A stretch of DNA of 37,537 nucleotides. Source: an uncultured Mycoplasmatota bacterium. GTDB lineage: Bacteria > Bacillota_I > Bacilli_A > RF39 > UBA660. This document shows positions 9,333 to 19,078 of the stretch, one piece after another. The notes beneath the pieces were generated by a model, which was given only the letters and a program-made list of their open reading frames with translations, did no database searches and was not told where the DNA came from. The stretch is from positions 1 through 37,537 of the forward strand of contig CAMGAM010000001.1 in NCBI GenBank assembly GCA_946007485.1, written 5' to 3'. Every line of letters starts with the position of its first letter. Position 1 is the first letter of the stretch. Position numbers and translations under genes: made by a program.

Positions 9333-10985
9333 ATGAGAAAGTATTATTATATAACAACTTTTATTATTCTTATGTTAGTTAGTTTTATAGGAATTACTTA
9401 TTCATATGAGTATGAAAATAGTGATAGTATAAAATTTGAATTAATAGGTCCTAGTACACTTTATGTGGATGTTAATACGGATTATGTAGAGTATGGTGTT
9501 AAGATTAAATATAAGAATATGGATATTAGTGATCAGGTTATAATAGATGATAGTCAAGTAAATATGGCTGTTTTAGGTAAATATTTAGTTAAATACACAG
9601 TTAGTATTGATGGACTAAGTGAATATATTTATCGAGAGGTAATAGTAATTGATAAGACAAGTCCAGTAATTGAACTAGTTGGTGGAGAAGATATTAGTAT
9701 AATTATTAATGGTAGTTATAACGAATATGGATATTCAGTTAGTGATAATTATGATGATGATTTGGATGATAAAGTTAAAGTAAGTGGAGAGGTTGATACT
9801 TCTAAAGAAGGGACTTATTTAATAAGTTATACGGTTGTTGATAGTAGTGGTAATGAAGGGGTAGTAGTTAGAAAAGTAAAGGTAATGGAACCAATTATTA
9901 GCTTGGATAGTAATTTATCAGGAATAGTTAATTCTAATGAGATAAATGTTTCTAAACATTCAAATACAATTGTTAAAAATAGTTTTAATGAAAATGGAAT
10001 ATACTACGAAGGTTATGTTAAGGATAAGAGTGAAGTATATAAAATTAAACTTAAAAATAAGAATAATTCACTTGAGTATACTTATAATATGACAGTTAGT
10101 AAAAGTAATTATTATAGTGGAGAATTAGATTTAACAATGGTTGATAATGGAGAATATGATGTTTATGTAGTAGCAAAGAATGAAGAGAGATTGTTAAATA
10201 AACTTAATATTTTTTTAAAGATTGTTAGAGCTAAAGTTGGAAATAAATTAGTTAGTGTAAAATATTCAGATGATATGGTAAGTTTGGTTATTGAAAACTT
10301 TAGTTATCAATATGATATAGTTATTGATCCGGGACATGGTGGTATTGATATTGGGGCTTCAAATGGAATAGTTAATGAAAAAGATTTAAATTTGAAGATA
10401 TCTAAGTATGAAATGTGTCGTTATCAATCTATGGGTTATATAGTTCATATGATAAGAGAAAATGATACATATGGAGAGATGCTTGGTAAAAGTAATATTG
10501 ATAATTTGAGTAGAAGAGCACTTATGATAGGTTATTATGGATCTGTTAGTAGAGTAGTTTATAGTAATCATCATAATGGATCAGAGAGATTAGGAGATTA
10601 TGGATTTGAAATTCTTGTTGGTAATCAGACTAGTAAGAAAGATTTAATATTAGAACTTTCGTTATATAATAAGTTTAAGGATTTTTATGGTATTACTGAT
10701 AATAATATTAGGATATATGCTAGAGATTACGATAGTGGTAAAACAAATGATAAATCAAATGGAAGTATATATAATGATGTTAATTATTATGCCGTTATTA
10801 GAATTCCATATGAACTATATAATGTTAAGAATGTAATATATGAACCAATATATTTAACTAATGCGAGTGATTTTAATTGGTACTATATGAATGAAAATTG
10901 GATAAAAGTATCTGAGATGAAAATACAGGAATATGTTAATTTTCTTGGTGGAACATATAATAGTGATAATAAGAAATGTTTATAA
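9333..10985 (+). CDS. Secreted N-acetylmuramoyl-L-alanine amidase with Ig-like domains
   Basis: A 550-residue exported protein. A hydrophobic N-terminal signal or anchor (residues 5-25) is followed by two DUF5011-type Ig-like domains (about 34-107 and 110-186, the second with IDKTSPVIELVGG and DSSGNEG motifs). A linker region precedes a C-terminal Amidase_3 domain (about 327-545). Zinc ligands are visible: H335 in DPGHGG, E349 in NEKDLNL and H413 in SNHHNG. The later catalytic glutamate fits VIYEPIYLTN. Amidase_3 enzymes cut the bond between N-acetylmuramic acid and L-alanine in peptidoglycan. AGGTG precedes the ATG. A terminator shared with the convergent gtrA-like gene follows. Assignment is strong. 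Whether it acts in cell separation or in remodelling for surface-protein display is inference. Confidence 0.9.
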   Translation: MRKYYYITTFIILMLVSFIGITYSYEYENSDSIKFELIGPSTLYVDVNTDYVEYGVKIKYKNMDISDQVIIDDSQVNMAVLGKYLVKYTVSIDGLSEYIYREVIVIDKTSPVIELVGGEDISIIINGSYNEYGYSVSDNYDDDLDDKVKVSGEVDTSKEGTYLISYTVVDSSGNEGVVVRKVKVMEPIISLDSNLSGIVNSNEINVSKHSNTIVKNSFNENGIYYEGYVKDKSEVYKIKLKNKNNSLEYTYNMTVSKSNYYSGELDLTMVDNGEYDVYVVAKNEERLLNKLNIFLKIVRAKVGNKLVSVKYSDDMVSLVIENFSYQYDIVIDPGHGGIDIGASNGIVNEKDLNLKISKYEMCRYQSMGYIVHMIRENDTYGEMLGKSNIDNLSRRALMIGYYGSVSRVVYSNHHNGSERLGDYGFEILVGNQTSKKDLILELSLYNKFKDFYGITDNNIRIYARDYDSGKTNDKSNGSIYNDVNYYAVIRIPYELYNVKNVIYEPIYLTNASDFNWYYMNENWIKVSEMKIQEYVNFLGGTYNSDNKKCL

Positions 10986-10990
10986 GATGA

Positions 10991-11029
10991 AAAAAAGATT
11001 AAATTAGTGAATGTAATTTAATCTTTTTT
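10991..11029. terminator. Bidirectional terminator between the amidase and LTA-glycosylation operons
   Basis: Perfect 16-bp stem (10991-11006 with 11014-11029), 7-base loop, A run on one side and T run on the other, so it works in both directions. The gtrA-like stop codon (11018-11020, minus strand) lies inside the stem. Confidence 0.9.
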
Positions 11030-11455
11030 GGTTTTATTTTCTTTTTTGAAAACAATTAATTTACTTAGAATATAATTTGTAATAATGATAATAATTTGAA
11101 TAATTATTTTGATTATTTTATCATTAAAATGAAGGGTTGATACGAAGATAAACATTAGTCCCATATCGATAAAGAGAGCAGCTAATCTAGCTGAATAAAA
11201 TTCAATAATTTCTTTGGTAATAGTTTTATTGGTTGGTTCAAAGACATATTTTTTATTGGTTATGTATGCAAAGGTTACACATGTTATCCATGAAATAATG
11301 TTGGCTATTTGGAGTTCAATTTTGTTATTAGCGTCTAGTATAGTGGCTACGAGGATATAATAGGTAGCTAGACTAACGACAGTGGTTAGTACTCCAAAGA
11401 TTAGATAATTAATGATTTCTTTATATTTTTTATATAATTCTTTTATTTTTTTCAT
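11018..11455 (-). CDS. GtrA/GtcA-family membrane protein, probable lipid-linked sugar flippase
   Basis: A 145-residue protein with four membrane segments in the GtrA pattern (INYLIFGVLTTVVSLATYY; ANIISWITCVTFAYITNKKYVF; AALFIDMGLMFIF; IIIIITNYILSKLIVF). GtrA/GtcA proteins are proposed to move undecaprenyl-phosphate sugars across the membrane. In Listeria and Bacillus subtilis, GtcA works with a CsbB-type transferase and a YfhO-type GT-C enzyme to glycosylate lipoteichoic acid. Here the start overlaps the end of the yfhO-like gene by 26 bases, which suggests translational coupling and a shared pathway. It is the last gene of the minus-strand operon. Family assignment is firm; the sugar is unknown. 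Confidence 0.88.
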   Translation of the reverse strand: MKKIKELYKKYKEIINYLIFGVLTTVVSLATYYILVATILDANNKIELQIANIISWITCVTFAYITNKKYVFEPTNKTITKEIIEFYSARLAALFIDMGLMFIFVSTLHFNDKIIKIIIQIIIIITNYILSKLIVFKKENKTKKD

Positions 11456-13955
11456 TTGTACTCCTTACTTTTTCACAATGTTCTTTTATAGCAATAATAC
11501 TAAATATTAAGATACCTAAGATAGAAATAATTTTACCCGCTAGTAGCCAAGGTGAATGATATGTTATCGTTATTTTATGATATCCTTTTTCTAATTTTGT
11601 TCCAAGGAAAGCAGTATTTACTTTTTCTATTTTAGATTCTATACCATCAATATATATTTTAAATCCTTCATCATATGGAAAAGTGGTTGTTAAGTATCCA
11701 TCTTCTTGAAGGTTAATTGTTCCATTAATAGTATCGTTATCAATGTTTTCAATAATCATTTCAGTTTTATTATTTTTAATTTCTAATAGACTATTATAAT
11801 CTAGAATATAAGTTTTTATATCAGTGATGTTGTAGGTTCCTTTTTTTAGGGTAATATCAAGAGTATCAAGATATTTATCATTGATAAGAAAATGAAAAGT
11901 ATTATTTTTATTGCTATATATCCAAGTTTTGCAGGTTAAGATATTACTTACATTGTTAATAGTCATTTCAATATTGTCAATGCTACAAGTGTTTTCTTTT
12001 AATCCATATAAATCAATAAATAATAATTTATTGTTTAGTGGAGTATATAGTTTTAGTTTTAAATGTCCGGTATTTTCTACTTTTAAGATATATTCATTAT
12101 TATTTTTAGTAATATCAACTCCATTGTTTGATATAATTTGATAATTTAATGATACTTCTTTGATATTGTTATTAATTGTTTTATCAAGGTTATTATTATC
12201 ATCAATAATGGTACTATTTAATAGTAATTCTATATTATACGGATAAGTATATGTTTGATAAGTATTAAGACTAATAAGATTACTAGTTCCATATATTATT
12301 GGAAGTGCTAATTCATTTTGATATAAGTTATTAGATATATTGGTATATCCAAGTCCTAGATTATTACTAGAGTATAAATATTTTACTCCCATAAAGGAAT
12401 TAAATAAGATGTTTTTATTGCCTGATATTAGGAAATAATTATAATCTAACATACTATTTTTAAATTCAGTTCTAACAAAATCTAGGTAATTTTTGTTATA
12501 TGTTGATGAGTAATAATTGGTTGTTAGATAACGGTTATCATATATTTGGTTGACGGTGGTTGTTGGATAATCTAGGTTATTAGTACGGTAGAATGATTTA
12601 TCATTATTTAAAATTTCTTTAATGGTATTAGTAGTTTCTTGATTAAAGATTTTGTTATACTCGTTTTTACTGACAATATCTTCAGATAAATTTTCAACAA
12701 TACATATAGATAAAGCAGTTATAATTAAATATCCATTAATTATCCATGATTTATTATATTTTTTATAGATAAATAAGAGAATGATGAATCCTAATAATAA
12801 TAGATAACAATATTGTGATTTATTGAAATAGTATAATGGAACACAGATAATTATTATGTAAATTATAAATGATTTAATATTAAATTTGTGATTAAATAGG
12901 TCTTTTAAAAATATAGCGATAAAATAAGCAATTAATGGAAGAAATGGTATAAAGCATTTTTCTCTTAGATAGAGACCACCATTTAAGAGATACCTAAATA
13001 TTGGTATAAATAAGATAATGGAAGAGATAATTCCTATGATGATATTATGTCTTTTTTTGGTATAAAATAAATATATTAAGGCAATAAAACCAATTATAGA
13101 TAAACCAATTGCATAAGTACCACAGAAAATTTTATGGATATGGAGATATGGTGTTAGTAATGATAATAATGTGTAGTTAGATTCACTTTCTCCACGACCT
13201 ATTAATAAGGTATACATAGTAGGTAATAATAAGATGGCACTCATCATGATTGGTAAGAAGATAAGACCAATAAATTTTAATAAATCTTTAATGAATATTT
13301 TTAATATGAATGTTTGATAATATTTTAGATAGGCATATATATAGTATATGCCTACTACTAAGATACCACAGACACTATAATAATAACTAGTCATAATCAT
13401 TAAAAAGATACTAATGATTAAAAGAGATTTTTTATTTTTTTGAATGAGATTATCTACTCCAATTAAGCTCATTATAAGGAATGGCATATAGTTAACAAAC
13501 ATGATATGTCTATGCATTTGAAAAATAAGTGGAGCTGATAAGGTAAATAATAGGGTAGTTGTTAATGATACGGAATTGCTGAAATTATGTTTTTTTAAGA
13601 AAGTGTAGAATAATAGGGATGAAGCAATAACTACTAAAATATTAACAATGGTTAAGTAAGTTGTCATACTTATAAATGGCAATAGATATGATGGTATAAT
13701 TAGAGGACTTAATAAGCCATAATATGATAAATTAAAGATATTTTGTCCACCGCCATAATTAAGAGCTAGATTAGGAATTAATTTGCCTGTTTGATAAAAT
13801 GTTTGTCTAAAGTATTCAGGAATAATGGTATGTTGATTAATCCAATCGGTGTTTGATCCAAACATATTAGAAAATTTAGTAGTTAAAAAGACAACTAAAA
13901 GAATGGCAAATATTATAATGATTTGGTTTAAATATTTGTTTATGAATTTTTTCAT
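11430..13955 (-). CDS. yfhO: YfhO-family multi-membrane glycosyltransferase (GT-C type)
   Basis: An 841-residue polytopic membrane protein. After the first membrane segment comes a conserved extracellular loop with an aspartate (GSNTDWINQH) and the YGGGQNIFNLSYYG stretch, which is typical of YfhO and similar to the catalytic loop of GT-C enzymes. About a dozen membrane segments follow, then an external beta-rich part. The family's closing motif is present (PYDEGFKIYIDG ... LEKGYHKITITYHSPW), with a last membrane helix. YfhO-type proteins use an undecaprenyl-phosphate sugar to decorate a cell-surface polymer. It starts 2 bases after the stop of the CsbB-like gene and overlaps the gtrA-like gene, giving a transferase-acceptor enzyme-flippase set. 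Length is normal. The acceptor is inferred to be lipoteichoic acid from the adjacent LtaS-type gene. Confidence 0.85.
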   Translation of the reverse strand: MKKFINKYLNQIIIIFAILLVVFLTTKFSNMFGSNTDWINQHTIIPEYFRQTFYQTGKLIPNLALNYGGGQNIFNLSYYGLLSPLIIPSYLLPFISMTTYLTIVNILVVIASSLLFYTFLKKHNFSNSVSLTTTLLFTLSAPLIFQMHRHIMFVNYMPFLIMSLIGVDNLIQKNKKSLLIISIFLMIMTSYYYSVCGILVVGIYYIYAYLKYYQTFILKIFIKDLLKFIGLIFLPIMMSAILLLPTMYTLLIGRGESESNYTLLSLLTPYLHIHKIFCGTYAIGLSIIGFIALIYLFYTKKRHNIIIGIISSIILFIPIFRYLLNGGLYLREKCFIPFLPLIAYFIAIFLKDLFNHKFNIKSFIIYIIIICVPLYYFNKSQYCYLLLLGFIILLFIYKKYNKSWIINGYLIITALSICIVENLSEDIVSKNEYNKIFNQETTNTIKEILNNDKSFYRTNNLDYPTTTVNQIYDNRYLTTNYYSSTYNKNYLDFVRTEFKNSMLDYNYFLISGNKNILFNSFMGVKYLYSSNNLGLGYTNISNNLYQNELALPIIYGTSNLISLNTYQTYTYPYNIELLLNSTIIDDNNNLDKTINNNIKEVSLNYQIISNNGVDITKNNNEYILKVENTGHLKLKLYTPLNNKLLFIDLYGLKENTCSIDNIEMTINNVSNILTCKTWIYSNKNNTFHFLINDKYLDTLDITLKKGTYNITDIKTYILDYNSLLEIKNNKTEMIIENIDNDTINGTINLQEDGYLTTTFPYDEGFKIYIDGIESKIEKVNTAFLGTKLEKGYHKITITYHSPWLLAGKIISILGILIFSIIAIKEHCEKVRSTNEKNKRII

Positions 13956-13957
13956 GT

Positions 13958-14899
13958 TTATTTATGCTCCAGATTGGTTTCCTTAATGATATATATGGGT
14001 CTTTTTTTTGTTTCTAGGTAGGTTTTTGATAGATACTGTCCAATTATTCCTAAGCAGAATAATTGAATTCCACTAACAAAGAAAATAATGCATACAAGGC
14101 TTGGCCAACCAGAAGTTGGATCTCCAAAGATTAAAGTTTTAATGATTATAAAGATAATCATGATAAATGATATTAAGCAGAATAGAAAGCCAGCAATTGA
14201 GGCAATAGCTAAAGGCGCAGTTGTAAAGGCAACAATACCTTCAATGGCATATAAGAATAATTTCCAAAATGACCATTTAGTTTCACCAGCAACTCTTTTA
14301 ACATTTTCAAATTCAAGCCATTTTGTTTTGTAACCAACAAACTCAAATAATCCTTTAGAGTAGCGATTATATTCTTTTAATTCAAGAATTGAGTTAACAA
14401 CTTGTCTTTTCATTAATCGATAATCTCTCGCTCCATCGACCATTTCAACTTTTGACATTTTATTAATGATTTTATAAAATTTTCTGGCAAAGAAACTTCT
14501 AATTGGTGGTTCTCCTTTACGAGTAACTCTTCTTGTACCAACTGCATCGTAGTCACTATTTTCATCTTCAAGAATGGCAATCATTTCTGGGAGTAGTGAT
14601 GGTGGATCTTGTAAATCAGCATCCATAATAGCTACATAGTCGCCGATTGATAATTCTAATCCTGCATACATAGCTGCTTCTTTGCCAAAATTTCTTGAGA
14701 AATTGATGTATTTGACTCTTTTGTCCTTTTTAGCATATTCTTTAATAATATCAATAGTTTTGTCAACTGAACCATCATTTACGAAGATAAATTCAAAATC
14801 TTCTTTTAAACTTTCAGCAATTTTAGTAATTTCGTCGTAGAAAAAGGGAATAGCTTGTTCTTCATTATAACATGGAACAATAATACTTATTTTTTTCAT
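13958..14899 (-). CDS. CsbB/DPM1-like family 2 glycosyltransferase
   Basis: A 313-residue enzyme with an N-terminal GT-A domain. Motifs are IIVPCYNEEQAI near the start, FVNDGSVDKT (about 39-48), the metal-binding MDADLQDPP (D93 and D95) and VDGARDYRLM. Two C-terminal membrane segments follow (about 230-255 and 263-290). Proteins of this build transfer a sugar from a nucleotide sugar to undecaprenyl phosphate at the inner face of the membrane. B. subtilis CsbB makes the GlcNAc lipid used by YfhO, and the same neighbour is present here 2 bases downstream. The upstream LtaS-like gene is 47 bases away on the same strand. Role in polymer glycosylation is well supported by context; the sugar is not determined. 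Confidence 0.88.
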   Translation of the reverse strand: MKKISIIVPCYNEEQAIPFFYDEITKIAESLKEDFEFIFVNDGSVDKTIDIIKEYAKKDKRVKYINFSRNFGKEAAMYAGLELSIGDYVAIMDADLQDPPSLLPEMIAILEDENSDYDAVGTRRVTRKGEPPIRSFFARKFYKIINKMSKVEMVDGARDYRLMKRQVVNSILELKEYNRYSKGLFEFVGYKTKWLEFENVKRVAGETKWSFWKLFLYAIEGIVAFTTAPLAIASIAGFLFCLISFIMIIFIIIKTLIFGDPTSGWPSLVCIIFFVSGIQLFCLGIIGQYLSKTYLETKKRPIYIIKETNLEHK

Positions 14900-14946
14900 A
14901 ATTCACTTCCTTTATTTATTTTAATATGGAATTAACCATATGTTTT

Positions 14947-16914
14947 TTATTTATGATTTTTAAAATAATTATATTTTAGTGCTAAATCATTCTTTTTAGT
15001 AATATAGCTAATGTAGTAATTTTTTTCTTCAAGGCTTTCATAACTTATTGATTTATTGTTTATGACTTCACCATTTTCAACATAAACATTACCATCATAC
15101 CAAGAGTAATCACTGAAGAAGACAATACCTTCATAATTAGGATTTAAGGCATCAGTTCCAATATAGTTATTTGGGTTATAATTAATACCAAAGAGATTTA
15201 GAGTTGTTGGTAAGATATTTAATTGAGAAGTAGTTTTGTTTATATCAGTTCGTTTCATATCTTTACTCCAGATGAAAAATGGCGTTTTGTTAATCAAATT
15301 GTTAGATGTTTCTTTGTACTGATCTAAAATGGTCTTATCTTCAATAGTGTATAAATAATGATCAGTAAAGACGATGATGACAGTATTATCAATAAGATTT
15401 TTTTCTTCTAAATTTTGAAGAAGCAATTGCATCATGTAGTCAGTTTCTTTTGCTTGTCTTTTAATACATTCGAGTTCAGTCATTTGGATAAATTCAGGTT
15501 TTATATTATCTTCTTCTGAATTGATATCTTCTTCATTTTTTGTTTGATTAGCATTTGCAACATCTTCATCATATAACATTTTGCAGACACCTTTGGTATT
15601 GGTAAATGGTAAATGTCCGGAGTATGTAATGATATAATCAACGAATAACTTTTCTTCATTATCAGTATTGAAAATTAAACTATTAAATGTCTCATTTAGA
15701 ATTAAATTACGATCTAGACGATATGTTTCGTCTTTGTAGTCTTCAATATCAATTAATCCATAATATTTATTGTATCCCCAGTTTTGATAGTTTGTATTTC
15801 TAGAATAGTATTCACCAGTATTCATATGAAAAGCATTAACGGAATAACCTTCTTTTTTAAAGAGATTGGCCATTGAATATGGAAAACTATTTTTATTGAA
15901 GGTATAAGCATTTTGAGTGTATGATAGTGGGGTGATAAAACCAGTATTAACAGCGAATTCAGAATTAAAAGTAGAACCACCACCATTGTAGTATGAATAA
16001 TGATCATTAAAGACAAAAGAATTATTTAACATAGAATATAAAGTTGGAGTATTTTCTTCAGTTAATAACCAGTTATCAAGGCCTTCTAATTGAATAAAAA
16101 TTAGATTTTTTCCTTTAAACAATCCAGTATATTTATTACTATATTCTCCATAATCTGCAAAAGCAATATCTAAAAATTCAATATCTTCACTATTTTCTTG
16201 TTTTTCAGTTTTAATAAAAGTAATATAAAAGTTTCTAATAGTGTACTCATATAAACCACTTATTTTCATTGATTTGTTGTTATCATTAAAAGAATTATAG
16301 ATATTTCTAGGGTTTCTCCATGATGACCAAGTAAGTTCTTGATTGGCTTTTCCTAGAGTATATGGAGTAATAGTATGAATAATAATGAAAATAATGATAA
16401 ATGATAATAATATTTTATAATTGTTTTTAGTTTTGTATGGAATATATTTTAATACTTTAACAATTAGAATAGTAATAAAAATAAAGGAAATGTATACTAA
16501 AAGATTAGTATTTTTTAGGGTATCAATAATGTATGGAGCACCTTCACTAGCAGATTCTAAAAGATTAAAATCAAAAAATGTTTTAGTCATAGAATAATAG
16601 ACATTATTGACTAAGAAGATAATTAAAAATAAAACATTTATAAATAAATAAAGATATTTACCAATTTTCTTCTTAAAACCTAGAGATATTCCAATAAAAA
16701 GAATAATCCATGAAATAGTAAAGAGATTAGGTGAAATACTTAAAATACCATAAAAGTTAATATCATGACCAAATAATCTAGTAATAATATCCATAGCAAT
16801 AAATGGTAATGTTAAAAATAAAAGGTATTTATATTTATTTAAAAAATCTATTATTTTATTTAAAAAAAATATTATATTTTGTTTATTTATCTTTATTCTT
16901 TTTAGTAAATTCAT
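14947..16914 (-). CDS. LtaS-type sulfatase-fold glycerophosphate transferase (first copy)
   Basis: A 655-residue protein with five N-terminal membrane segments (to about residue 185) and an extracellular alkaline-phosphatase/sulfatase domain. Key residues match LtaS: metal ligand E277 (FIQLEGLD), nucleophile T315 (GGGSTFNSE), H434 (YSGHLPF) and D518-H519 (FTDHYLY). LtaS moves glycerophosphate from phosphatidylglycerol to build lipoteichoic acid; relatives prime the chain or add phosphoethanolamine. An acidic insertion (about 449-471, NEEDINSEEDN) is unusual. It heads the minus-strand operon with the CsbB/YfhO/GtrA-like genes, so it is the likely maker of the polymer they decorate. Which of the two LtaS-like copies is the main synthase and which is a primase cannot be told here. 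GGTGA lies 5 bases before the ATG. Confidence 0.88.
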   Translation of the reverse strand: MNLLKRIKINKQNIIFFLNKIIDFLNKYKYLLFLTLPFIAMDIITRLFGHDINFYGILSISPNLFTISWIILFIGISLGFKKKIGKYLYLFINVLFLIIFLVNNVYYSMTKTFFDFNLLESASEGAPYIIDTLKNTNLLVYISFIFITILIVKVLKYIPYKTKNNYKILLSFIIIFIIIHTITPYTLGKANQELTWSSWRNPRNIYNSFNDNNKSMKISGLYEYTIRNFYITFIKTEKQENSEDIEFLDIAFADYGEYSNKYTGLFKGKNLIFIQLEGLDNWLLTEENTPTLYSMLNNSFVFNDHYSYYNGGGSTFNSEFAVNTGFITPLSYTQNAYTFNKNSFPYSMANLFKKEGYSVNAFHMNTGEYYSRNTNYQNWGYNKYYGLIDIEDYKDETYRLDRNLILNETFNSLIFNTDNEEKLFVDYIITYSGHLPFTNTKGVCKMLYDEDVANANQTKNEEDINSEEDNIKPEFIQMTELECIKRQAKETDYMMQLLLQNLEEKNLIDNTVIIVFTDHYLYTIEDKTILDQYKETSNNLINKTPFFIWSKDMKRTDINKTTSQLNILPTTLNLFGINYNPNNYIGTDALNPNYEGIVFFSDYSWYDGNVYVENGEVINNKSISYESLEEKNYYISYITKKNDLALKYNYFKNHK

Positions 16915-16933
16915 AAAATCACCACATGTATTA

Positions 16934-16962
16934 ATTATAGCAAAAACTTGGAGTTAAGTAAA
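16934..16962 (-). promoter_or_regulatory. Promoter of the LtaS/glycosylation operon
   Basis: On the minus strand: TTTACT (16957-16962), 17-base spacer, TATAAT (16934-16939) with TG before it. It is back to back with the promoter of the second LtaS-like gene. Confidence 0.65.
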
Positions 16963-16988
16963 TAATAGTGGTTTAATTTACAAAAATA

Positions 16989-16997
16989 TGATATAAT
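16989..16997 (+). promoter_or_regulatory. Extended -10 promoter of the second LtaS-like gene
   Basis: TGATATAAT with TATAAT at 16992-16997; no clear -35 box, so the extended -10 or an activator would have to carry it. Confidence 0.5.
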
Positions 16998-17027
16998 GAT
17001 AATTATATAAAAAGAGGGAAAAGTAAT

Positions 17028-18971
17028 ATGAAGTTAAAAATGAAAGAAATTATTACATTTTTTAAAAAGATAAAAAATGATTATCCTGTGATGATATTTT
17101 TTACAATATCTAATTTTATTAATGCTTTATTACTGAGAATACTTACAACAGGATCTTTTTCAATTAGGGCGTTTTTGTTTGATATGGGGTTTGTACTTCT
17201 TTTAGGAAGTTTATCAATGCTTGTTAAAAAGAAAAATAGAAATATATATTATATAGTAGTTTCATTTATAATGGTAGCTTGTTGTATAATTAATTCAATT
17301 TACTATAATTATTATAATTCATTTGTATCTATTTCTTTATTAGCAACTTCAGTTTTTGTTAAAGATGTAGGAGATGCAGTGGTCGATTTTGCACTTAAAG
17401 CAAGTGATTGGATATATTTATGGGAATTTATTGGTTTATATATAGTCATTAAAAAGAATAAAAATAAGGAAAAGATAGATAAAAATAAATTTCTGAAAAC
17501 ATTTATTTTATCTTTGATAATTGTGGGGATTGGTTGTGTAATGCCACCATATAATTCTTTTAGTAGATTGATTAAATTATGGAATAGGGTATCGGTAGTT
17601 AATAGTTTTGGAGTATATATATATCAAATAGATGATATTGTTCAGAGTTTAAAACCAACATTTAATAATATATTTGGACATGATAAGGCATTAAAAGAAG
17701 TCAGTGAGTATTATGAAGAGAATAGAACTGTTCAAAGTGTAAATGATTATACAGGAATATTTGAAGGTAAGAATGTTATTGTTATACATGCAGAAAGTTT
17801 ACAAACTTTTACATTAGGCTTGTCTTTCAATGATGAAGAAGTGACTCCAAATTTAAATAAATTGGCTAATTCAGGAATGTATTTTAGTAATTTTTATGCT
17901 CAAGTTGGGGTAGGAACAAGTAGCGATAGTGAATTTACTTATGCGACTAGTTTACTTCCTGCTAATTCAGGAACAGTCTTTGTAAACTATTATAATAATA
18001 AATTTGTGACAATGCAAAATATGCTTAATGATAAAGGTTATTATGTCTTTAGTATGCATGGTAATGTTGGAGACTTTTGGAATAGAGATACAATGCATAT
18101 AAATATGGGATATGATAAGTTTTATTCAAAATCTAGTTTTGTGATTGATGAAGAATATGGATTGGGATTATCTGATAAGTCTTTCTTTAGGCAAGCAGTT
18201 CCGATGATTAAAGATATTAAGAATAATATTACAGGACCTTTTTATGGAACTTTAATAACACTTACAAATCATACTCCATGGAGAGATGCTTCGCTATATA
18301 GTGATTATGATGTATCTATGACTGTAGATATTGATGGAGAAGAAGTTGTTAGAGATTATCTTGAAGGTACCTCTTTAGGAAATTATATTAAGTCAGTTAA
18401 TTATATGGATCAGGCGATAGGACAATTTATAACTGATATGGATGAAGAAGGCCTTTTGGATGATACGGTAATTGTAATATATGGTGATCATGATGCAAGA
18501 CTTGGTCAAAAACAATTTGAATATATGTATAATTATGATCCAATTAATGATAGAGAATTACAAAGTTGGGAACCTGGATATGTAGAATTTAATGATTATG
18601 ATTATGAACTTATTAAGAAAGTGCCATTTATTATTTGGACTAAAGATATGCAAGAAGGAAAAGAAATAGACACACCAATGGGAATGATTGATGTGGGGGC
18701 GACACTTGGTAATATGCTTGGGGTATATAATAAATATGGATTAGGAAAAGATATTATGAATATTGATAAGAGTGAAGGAATCATAGTCTTTAAAGATGGC
18801 TCTTATATAACTGATAAAATATATTATAGTGCTAAGAATAGTGAAGCATATGCAATATCACCAGGGATAATATCTGAAGATTATATTAAAAAGAATAGTG
18901 AATATGCTGATAAGATAATTTCAGTATCATATAATTTAATTACTTATGATTTAATAAGAGATTTAGAGTAA
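17028..18971 (+). CDS. LtaS-type sulfatase-fold glycerophosphate transferase (second copy)
   Basis: A 647-residue paralogue of the divergent gene at 14947-16914. N-terminal membrane segments (to about residue 170) precede an extracellular sulfatase-fold domain with E256 (IHAESLQ), nucleophile T297 (VGTSSDSE), H415 (LTNHTPW) and D487-H488 (YGDHDAR). These motifs are closer to classical LtaS (YGDH) than those of the other copy. The substrate is expected to be phosphatidylglycerol and the product a glycerophosphate polymer on the outer face of the membrane. Two such enzymes side by side recall the synthase/primase pairs of Listeria, but division of labour is inference. GAGGG precedes the ATG, and a terminator at 18972-18999 separates the gene from recA. 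Confidence 0.88.
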   Translation: MKLKMKEIITFFKKIKNDYPVMIFFTISNFINALLLRILTTGSFSIRAFLFDMGFVLLLGSLSMLVKKKNRNIYYIVVSFIMVACCIINSIYYNYYNSFVSISLLATSVFVKDVGDAVVDFALKASDWIYLWEFIGLYIVIKKNKNKEKIDKNKFLKTFILSLIIVGIGCVMPPYNSFSRLIKLWNRVSVVNSFGVYIYQIDDIVQSLKPTFNNIFGHDKALKEVSEYYEENRTVQSVNDYTGIFEGKNVIVIHAESLQTFTLGLSFNDEEVTPNLNKLANSGMYFSNFYAQVGVGTSSDSEFTYATSLLPANSGTVFVNYYNNKFVTMQNMLNDKGYYVFSMHGNVGDFWNRDTMHINMGYDKFYSKSSFVIDEEYGLGLSDKSFFRQAVPMIKDIKNNITGPFYGTLITLTNHTPWRDASLYSDYDVSMTVDIDGEEVVRDYLEGTSLGNYIKSVNYMDQAIGQFITDMDEEGLLDDTVIVIYGDHDARLGQKQFEYMYNYDPINDRELQSWEPGYVEFNDYDYELIKKVPFIIWTKDMQEGKEIDTPMGMIDVGATLGNMLGVYNKYGLGKDIMNIDKSEGIIVFKDGSYITDKIYYSAKNSEAYAISPGIISEDYIKKNSEYADKIISVSYNLITYDLIRDLE

Positions 18972-18999
18972 GTATTGATAATATTTGTCAATACTTTTT
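18972..18999 (+). terminator. Intrinsic terminator after the second LtaS-like gene
   Basis: Stem GTATTGA (18972-18978) with TCAATAC (18988-18994) followed by TTTTT. A second A/T-rich inverted repeat (AAATTTCTGTTA with TAACAGAAATTT) spans about 19012-19053, before the recA promoter. Confidence 0.75.
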
Positions 19000-19055
19000 C
19001 TTTGAGAAATTAAATTTCTGTTAGAAAAAAGTAAAAAAAAATTAACAGAAATTTA

Positions 19056-19069
19056 CAAACAAATGTTTG
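19056..19069. promoter_or_regulatory. LexA (SOS) box upstream of recA
   Basis: CAAACAAATGTTTG matches the Gram-positive LexA/DinR consensus CGAACRNRYGTTYG at all but one position (G to A) and is itself palindromic (CAAACA/TGTTTG). It lies 9 bases upstream of the recA -35 box. Confidence 0.8.
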
Positions 19070-19078
19070 AAAATAGTA

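Noticed and set aside
11137..11147. TTGATACGAAG match to the recombinase-proximal inverted repeat
   Set aside because: Only one half of the repeat is shared and it lies inside the gtrA-like coding region; likely chance.
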